From: an uncultured Pseudomonadota bacterium
Lineage (GTDB): Bacteria > Myxococcota_A > UBA9160 > PR03
Assembly (NCBI GenBank): GCA_900696485.1
Contig: CAADGG010000104.1
Coordinates: forward strand, 1-47,683
Direction: 5' to 3'
Length of the DNA: 47,683 nucleotides
A model generated the notes under the pieces. It was not told the origin of the DNA. It made no database searches and saw nothing but the letters and a program-made list of their open reading frames with translations. The position numbers were made by a program, and so were the translations under genes. The stretch's first letter is position 1. Each line of letters begins with the position of its first letter. Positions 43,148 through 47,683 of the stretch are shown piece by piece.

Positions 43148-44803
43148 ATGAGCGACCCCGCCCTCCCGACCCTCGCCGACGCCCGCGCACTGCTCGCGCC
43201 CGCCGAGATGCTGCTCGACGGCGCGCTCGCCCGCGCCCGCGAGATCACGAAGAACGGCGCGGCGATCGACGACCATCAGGTGCTCGCCGAGCGCGTCGCC
43301 TACGCCGCCACCGAGGCCCGCGCGGCGCAGGAGCTGCTCGCGTACACCGAGCGGATGAAGAGCGAAGGGCGCGCCGACGCGCTGCTCGAAGCCACGGCCG
43401 CCGCCGCCACCGCGGATCTCGTCTGGAGCCTCACATCGCGGCTCGCCCCGTCGGCCGATGATCTCGGCATCGGCGACGAAGTGTTCCTGTCCGCGTTCCC
43501 GGCCGATGTCCGCAAACGGCTGCGGGCGGCCGGCAACGAAGTGGTGTTCCGCGCCATCGGGCGCGCCGTCGCGGAGCGACGCGGCCGCAACGAAACGCCG
43601 CTCGACGAGACGCTCGAGCAGGTGCGCGAGTCCGTACGCGAGTTCGCGGAAAAGGAGATCGCGCCGCACGCCGAGCGCATCCATCGCCACGACGAGACGA
43701 TCCCGGAAGAGTTCATCACGAAGATGTCCGAGCTCGGCTACTTCGGGCTGTCGGTCCCGGAGGAGTACGGCGGCACCGAGAGGGGCAACCTCGCGATGAT
43801 CCTCACCACCGAGGAGCTCTCGCGCGCGTCGCTGGCGGCGGCCGGCTCGCTGATCACGCGTCCGGAGATCCTGACGAAGGCGTTGATGGCCGGCGGCACC
43901 GAGGCGCAGAAGCAGCACTGGCTGCCGAAGATCTCCGCCGGCGAACTGATGGTCGGCATCTCGGTGACGGAACCGGACGTCGGCAGCGACGTCGCCGCCG
44001 TGAAGTGCCGCGCGGATCGCAAGACCGTCGACGGCCGCGACGGATACGTCATCAACGGCCCGAAGGCGTGGTGCACCTTCGCCGGGCGCGCCAACATCCT
44101 GGCGCTGCTCGCGCGCACCGACGGCAACCCGGCTTCCGGCGCCAAGGGCCTCTCGTTGTTCATCGTCGAGAAGGAGTCGACGCGCGAACACGCGTTCAAG
44201 CAGACGCAGCCGGGCGGTGGCGTGATGGAAGGCAAGGCCGATGCGACGATCGGCTACCGCGGCATGCACTCCTACACCGTGCAGTTCGAGAACTGGTTCG
44301 TGCCGGCCGAGAACCTGGTGGGAGGCGAAGCCGGCCTCGGCAAGGGTTTCTACCTCCAGATGGGCGGCTTCGCCGCGGGGCGCCTGCAGACCGGCGGTCG
44401 CGCCACCGGCCTCGCGCAGGCCGCACTCGAGAAGAGCGCCGAATACGTCCGCGACCGCGTGCAGTTCGGCAAGCCGACGATCGAGTTCGGCCTCACGCAG
44501 TTCGAACTCGGCCGCATGGCGGCCAAGCTCGCGGCCGCGCGCGCCATCACGTACGCCGCCGCCGAAGCCATGGACGGCGACGAACGCAAGGCCGCTCCGC
44601 TCGCCGCGCAGGCGAAGCTGCTCGCGTGCGACATCGCCGTCGAGATCGCGCTGAAGGGGCAGGTGCTGCATGGCGGCTGGGGCTACGCCGAGGAGTATCC
44701 GATCAGCCGCTACACCGTGGACGCCCTGGTGCTGCCGATCTTCGAAGGCGTGAAGCCGATCCTCGCGCTGAAGGTCGTGGCGCGAAACCTGCTCGCCGGG
44801 TGA
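43148..44803 (+). CDS. Acyl-CoA dehydrogenase, (2S)-methylsuccinyl-CoA dehydrogenase-like
   Basis: An FAD enzyme of 551 aa. An N-terminal extension of about 160 residues (helical, LTSRLAPSADDLG-type) precedes a normal acyl-CoA dehydrogenase core. FGLSVPEEYGG, ISVTEPDVGSDVAAVK, YRGMHSYTVQFENWFVP, ARIQT-like GRLQTGGRATG and IFEGVKPI (catalytic Glu) follow. Length, extension and the YRGM segment match methylsuccinyl-CoA dehydrogenase of the ethylmalonyl-CoA pathway. No other pathway gene is nearby, so it could act on another acyl-CoA. Electrons would go to ETF and the ETF-QO at 27194. Confidence 0.87.
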   Translation: MSDPALPTLADARALLAPAEMLLDGALARAREITKNGAAIDDHQVLAERVAYAATEARAAQELLAYTERMKSEGRADALLEATAAAATADLVWSLTSRLAPSADDLGIGDEVFLSAFPADVRKRLRAAGNEVVFRAIGRAVAERRGRNETPLDETLEQVRESVREFAEKEIAPHAERIHRHDETIPEEFITKMSELGYFGLSVPEEYGGTERGNLAMILTTEELSRASLAAAGSLITRPEILTKALMAGGTEAQKQHWLPKISAGELMVGISVTEPDVGSDVAAVKCRADRKTVDGRDGYVINGPKAWCTFAGRANILALLARTDGNPASGAKGLSLFIVEKESTREHAFKQTQPGGGVMEGKADATIGYRGMHSYTVQFENWFVPAENLVGGEAGLGKGFYLQMGGFAAGRLQTGGRATGLAQAALEKSAEYVRDRVQFGKPTIEFGLTQFELGRMAAKLAAARAITYAAAEAMDGDERKAAPLAAQAKLLACDIAVEIALKGQVLHGGWGYAEEYPISRYTVDALVLPIFEGVKPILALKVVARNLLAG

Positions 44804-44876
44804 GCGGCCGGGCACGCGAGCGAGCGCGACCGCTTCGGCTTCGGGGCCGCACGCGGACTCGACCCGATCCGTTCCG

Positions 44877-45536
44877 GTGTCCGAGGCTGCGAGAATTCTG
44901 ACGCGTCGGCTCGGGCCGCTGCTGCTGCTGGCGCTCGGCGTGGCCGGCCTCGTGCTCGGCGGCATCGCTGGGGCGCAGCTTCGCCGCGCGACCCCGTTCG
45001 GGCCGCCGCTCGTCTCACCGTCGGGTCTCGCCGTCGATCGCGAGGGCCGGGTCTATGCCGGAACCGACGCCGATCGCATCCACGTGTACGACGCCGACGG
45101 CCGTTTCCTCCGCGGCTGGTACCTCGATGGCGACGCCGGGCCGGTCCGCCTCCGCATCGACGCCGCCGATCGCATCGAAGTCGCGACGGCCGCGAGCGGC
45201 CGGCTGCACGTCTTCGATCGCGACGGCCAGCTCCTCCACACGCAACCCGACAGCGCCGCCTTTCAGCGCTTCGGAGCGACACAGGACCGCGTGGCGGAAG
45301 GCGCCGGCGGCACCCGCGTCGTGCTCGAGGACGGCGCGCTGATCCGGACCGCGCCGCCGCCGCGCCGGGTGCTGGCGCCGGCCGTCTCTCCCCCGCTCAC
45401 GTGGTTCGCCGTGGCGCCGCTGCCGGCGTTGACGGTGCTCCTCATGGGGAGCGTGATCGCGCTGCTCGTGGGACTCGTGCGGTCGCTGGGCCGGCGCAAG
45501 CTGGACCCCGATCCGGCGCGACCCCGCGCAGGCTGA
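44877..45536 (+). CDS. Membrane protein with NHL-like repeats
   Basis: A 219-residue protein starting at a GTG. Two membrane helices flank a periplasmic or outside domain: residues 14-33 (LLLLALGVAGLVLGGIAGAQ) and 178-203 (APLPALTVLLMGSVIALLVG). In between lie three or four NHL/beta-propeller-type units (SGLAVDREGRVYAGTDADRI, IHVYDADGRFLRGWYLDGDA), too few for a closed propeller. Function unknown. It comes just before the integrase gene on the same strand. Confidence 0.7.
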   Translation: MSEAARILTRRLGPLLLLALGVAGLVLGGIAGAQLRRATPFGPPLVSPSGLAVDREGRVYAGTDADRIHVYDADGRFLRGWYLDGDAGPVRLRIDAADRIEVATAASGRLHVFDRDGQLLHTQPDSAAFQRFGATQDRVAEGAGGTRVVLEDGALIRTAPPPRRVLAPAVSPPLTWFAVAPLPALTVLLMGSVIALLVGLVRSLGRRKLDPDPARPRAG

Positions 45537-45650
45537 CCGGGCCCGGATCCTTCACGAGCGCGTTGCTACGAACGACGATCGCGACGAGCTTCCGAAAGAA
45601 TCCGGGCTAGCTTCCGGCCTAGCGCCCCCCCGGTCCTGCCGGACGCTTCG

Positions 45651-46712
45651 ATGACGGTGTCCTCCGGCCCGAACCCGCCGAGCGACCGACGCGAACCGCG
45701 CGCTGCCGGCGATCCGCCCGAGCCGGCAGCGACCAACGCCGCGCCGCAACCCGCCCCGCCGCGCCTCCTCGATCGAGTGCGTCAGGCGATCCGGCTGCGC
45801 CACATGAGCCCGCGGACCGAACAGGCTTACGTACAGTGGATTCGTCGCTTCATCCTGTTCCACGACAAGCGCCACCCCGACGAGATGGGGGCCCCCGAAG
45901 TCGTCGCGTTCCTGTCCGATCTCGCCGTGTGCGGCAACGTCTCGGCGTCGACCCAGAACCAGGCCCTGGCCGGCGTCCTGTTCCTGTATCGCGACGTCCT
46001 CGGCCGCGAACTCGAGGGCCTCGACAGTGCGGTCCGTGCGCGGCGACCCGAGCGGCTGCCGGTGGTGCTCTCGCGCGCAGAGGTCCGCAGCATTCTGGCC
46101 GAGCTCTCCGGCGTCCATCGCCTGGTGGCGACGCTGCTGTACGGCAGCGGCCTGCGGCTCCTCGAGGCGCTACGGCTCCGCGTGAAGGACCTCGACTTCG
46201 AGCGCCAGCAGCTCCTCATCCGCGAACCCAAGGGCCGACGCGACCGGGCGACACCGCTCCCGCGCATCGCCGAACGAGGCCTGCGCCGACATCTCGTCGA
46301 CGTCCACCAGCTCTTCGAGGCCGACCGCGCCGACGGCCTTCCCGGCCCCCGCCTCCCGGGCCGGCTGGCCTTCAAGTACCCCAACGCGCCGAACGAGTGG
46401 GCGTGGCAATGGGTGTTTCCGGCTACGCGCATCGGCGTCGACGAGACGACCGGCCGGCGCTTCCGCCATCATCTCCACGAGACCGCGATCCAGCGCGCCG
46501 TCAAACGCGCCGTCCAGACTGCGCGCATCGCCAAGCGCGTCAGCTGCCACACGTTCCGCCACTCCTTCGCCACCCACCTGCTCGAGGACGGCGCCGACAT
46601 CCGCACCGTGCAAGAACTGCTCGGCCACCGCGAACTCCGCACCACGATGATCTACACCCACGTCCTCCAACAGGGCCCCCTCGGCGTCCGCAGCCCCGCC
46701 GACCGTCTCTGA
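45651..46712 (+). CDS. intI: Integron integrase IntI (tyrosine recombinase)
   Basis: Recombines attI with attC sites to capture gene cassettes. It has 353 aa: an N-terminal SAM-like domain (LDRVRQAIRLRHMSPRTEQA), then the catalytic domain with Arg in LLYGSGLRLLEAL, HTFRHSFATHLLEDG and GHRELRTTMIYTHV carrying His, Arg, His and the nucleophile Tyr. The IntI-only insert is present in LAFKYPNAPNEWAWQWVFPA, which separates it from XerC/D. Unlike in class 1 integrons, it reads toward the cassettes, so attI lies after its 3-prime end. No clear LexA box was seen upstream. Confidence 0.95.
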   Translation: MTVSSGPNPPSDRREPRAAGDPPEPAATNAAPQPAPPRLLDRVRQAIRLRHMSPRTEQAYVQWIRRFILFHDKRHPDEMGAPEVVAFLSDLAVCGNVSASTQNQALAGVLFLYRDVLGRELEGLDSAVRARRPERLPVVLSRAEVRSILAELSGVHRLVATLLYGSGLRLLEALRLRVKDLDFERQQLLIREPKGRRDRATPLPRIAERGLRRHLVDVHQLFEADRADGLPGPRLPGRLAFKYPNAPNEWAWQWVFPATRIGVDETTGRRFRHHLHETAIQRAVKRAVQTARIAKRVSCHTFRHSFATHLLEDGADIRTVQELLGHRELRTTMIYTHVLQQGPLGVRSPADRL

Positions 46713-46832
46713 CCCCCAACCACCCCGCGAACCGCGTCTCGAACCATCCCACCCGCACGCCTCGCAGCATGCTCCGAGCACCCCGGCGATCGGGACGTCT
46801 TATCCCGCACCCCCTCGCAGCCCAATTCCGAA

Positions 46833-46859
46833 CCCCTCTCCAACCCCAACTCCAACCCC
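46833..46859 (-). other. G-rich tract with quadruplex potential
   Basis: On the minus strand GGGGTTGGAGTTGGGGTTGG is followed by AGAGGGG: three GGGG runs with further GG pairs. The plus strand of the whole 46713-46870 gap is strikingly poor in G. It lies between intI and the attI-like core. Confidence 0.5.
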
Positions 46860-46920
46860 GCGCCCTCACGCAAGATTCTCCCCACGCCCAAAGAAGCACG
46901 GTACTATCCGCCGCATCCCC

Positions 46921-46964
46921 GCATCCCGAACAGATCGGGGTGCGCAAGCGAATATTAGTTAGAC
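46921..46964 (+). promoter_or_regulatory. Putative attI site
   Basis: A core GTTAGAC (46958-46964) fits GTTRRRY and lies 21 bp before the first cassette ORF. Just upstream is an inverted repeat, GCATCCCGA (46921-46929) and TCGGGGTGC (46935-46943). Its place between intI and the first cassette supports attI; integrase binding sites are not otherwise recognisable. No convincing Pc promoter was found. Confidence 0.6.
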
Positions 46965-46985
46965 GGCCGCAGAACGAGCATCGCG

Positions 46986-47438
46986 ATGAGTGAGAGGCGA
47001 GTCGAGGCCACCGTCATCGGACCCGGATCCCCCGGTCACCTCCGGGTGCGCCTCGGGCAAAGGGAGCGGGACGTTCCCATGGAGCGCGTGCCGCCGTCCC
47101 TCCGCAGGCCGAATTCACAGTTCGTCGCGGTGGTCCAGGGCGGCGATCTCCTTCGAGTCGAGACGGCCGGGCGTGCATGGCTCGCTATCCAGGACGGCGT
47201 CCGGGCAGTTCTCAACGCGAACTGGGATCCGATCGGTGTCGCAGACGCGGTCGCAGACGAGTACGACAGCTACATCGGTGTCATCTACTCGATGCTTCGG
47301 CGAGGTACCTCGCCCAATGAGCTCGCGGCACATCTTCTCCAGATCGAGACCGACTCAATGGGCCTCGACGGTATTTCTGAGGAGCAACGGCTCGAGGTCG
47401 CCCGGAGGCTCCTCGCTCTTGAACTCCCAACGCTGTAG
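46986..47438 (+). CDS. Integron cassette protein of unknown function
   Basis: A 150-residue soluble protein, the only complete cassette gene. The N-terminal half is beta-rich (HLRVRLGQRERDVPMERVPP). The C-terminal half is helical, with NANWDPIGVADAV, DEYDSYIGVIYSMLRRG and LLQIETDSMGLDG. That W-D-P-I-G and D-E-Y-D-S-Y pattern resembles small proteins seen in other cassettes and in DUF1871-like proteins, from memory only. GC is lower than the core genes. Its stop lies 14 bp before the attC, as is typical for cassettes. Confidence 0.75.
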   Translation: MSERRVEATVIGPGSPGHLRVRLGQRERDVPMERVPPSLRRPNSQFVAVVQGGDLLRVETAGRAWLAIQDGVRAVLNANWDPIGVADAVADEYDSYIGVIYSMLRRGTSPNELAAHLLQIETDSMGLDGISEEQRLEVARRLLALELPTL

Positions 47439-47452
47439 CGTCGCGAGCGGCC

Positions 47453-47567
47453 GTCTAACAAGCCGCTGAAGCTGACGGCCGCGGGCTTCAGCCGCGCGGC
47501 CTGCTGGGGTCGACACGAATCGTGGTAGCATTCCGCGCGGCCGCAGCTTAGCGGCCATCCGTTAGCC
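47453..47567 (+). other. attC recombination site (115 bp)
   Basis: Bounded by GTCTAAC (47453-47459, the inverse core RYYYAAC) and GTTAGCC (47561-47567, the core; one position departs from GTTRRRY). The inner arms GCCGCTGAAGCTGACGGCCG and CGGCCGCAGCTTAGCGGC pair except for two bulged bases, G and A, on the first arm. Such extrahelical bases set which strand IntI cuts. The central spacer is about 60 bp. Confidence 0.85.
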
Positions 47568-47594
47568 AGCAGGAGCGGATCTGTTTTCACAAGA

Positions 47595-47683
47595 GTGCTC
47601 GCGGTCGCGTTCTCCGCGCTTCGTAGATTCTTTCCTCGTGATCCCCTGCCTTGGAGCTTCGCTCGCCGGCTGGATCAGGCGGA
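47595..47683 (+). CDS. Start of a second cassette gene (partial)
   Basis: A GTG opens a frame to the right edge (VLAVAFSALRRFFPRDPLPW and about nine more residues). It begins 28 bp after the attC core, where a next cassette ORF is expected. GGAGC lies 20 nt upstream, rather far. Too short to identify. Confidence 0.35.
   Translation, partial: MLAVAFSALRRFFPRDPLPWSFARRLDQA

Noticed and set aside
1..47683. CRISPR arrays, tRNA and rRNA genes
   Set aside because: No regularly spaced direct repeats of CRISPR size, no cloverleaf with a TTCGANNC arm and no rRNA-like stretches were seen in the intergenic parts. The tandem arrays near nrdJ have no spacers.

Overview
The window is high-GC DNA from a Gram-negative bacterium that carries a full Pup-proteasome system. 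An outer membrane is implied by LolA, and MreB, FtsK, Lgt and an HpnB-type glycosyltransferase fit a rod-shaped, possibly hopanoid-making cell. A TIGR02266-like PilZ protein, an F420 reductase, ETF-ubiquinone oxidoreductase and a B12-dependent ribonucleotide reductase point to a deltaproteobacterium-like lineage (Myxococcota, Desulfobacterota or Binatota-like). That placement is inferred from gene content, not from a tree.

Layout. 1-283: the end of an IS66-like element cutting a small membrane-protein gene. 328-5143: DEAD-box helicase, PilZ protein, HEAT-repeat protein, then ruvX-mltG-SCP2 protein. 5149-6687: mreB and a membrane-anchored coiled-coil protein. 6804-13444: the leftward run arc-dop-pup-prcB-prcA-pafA, with a good promoter about 400 bp upstream of arc. 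14263-18414: plsC-ftsK-lolA. 18612-19052: ssb. 19056-23072: leftward lipase-moaC-unknown-radC-PilZ. 23367-26095: histidine kinase, lgt, TetR regulator. 26102-30542: TPR-like unknown, ETF-QO, IMPase-like protein, HAD hydrolase. 30709-34347: nrdJ with a period-12 coding repeat at its start, a long leader and a paired NrdR-box promoter. 34557-44803: mostly metabolic genes (F420 reductase, DUF971, YbaN, M20 peptidase, CMD protein, HpnB, hydrolase, NUDIX, YdjC deacetylase, HisN-like, methylsuccinyl-CoA dehydrogenase-like), with two identical 88-bp perfect palindromes. 44877-47683: NHL-like protein, then a chromosomal integron.

How parts work together. In the proteasome locus Dop activates the Gln-ended Pup, PafA attaches it to lysines, Arc/Mpa unfolds tagged proteins (its C-terminus ends in the docking motif GQYL) and PrcA/PrcB degrade them. 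The integron has its integrase in the same direction as the cassettes, so the attI-like core lies downstream of intI. One full cassette with a well-formed attC and the start of a second are visible.

Most noteworthy: (i) the twin 88-bp palindromes, one of which supplies the last codons and stop of hpnB; (ii) the 14-unit tetrapeptide minisatellite opening the ribonucleotide reductase, next to non-coding minisatellites whose unit lengths are not multiples of three; (iii) the NrdR-box pair and long nrdJ leader; (iv) the inverse-orientation integron; (v) the intact Pup-proteasome locus with an unusually long Pup.
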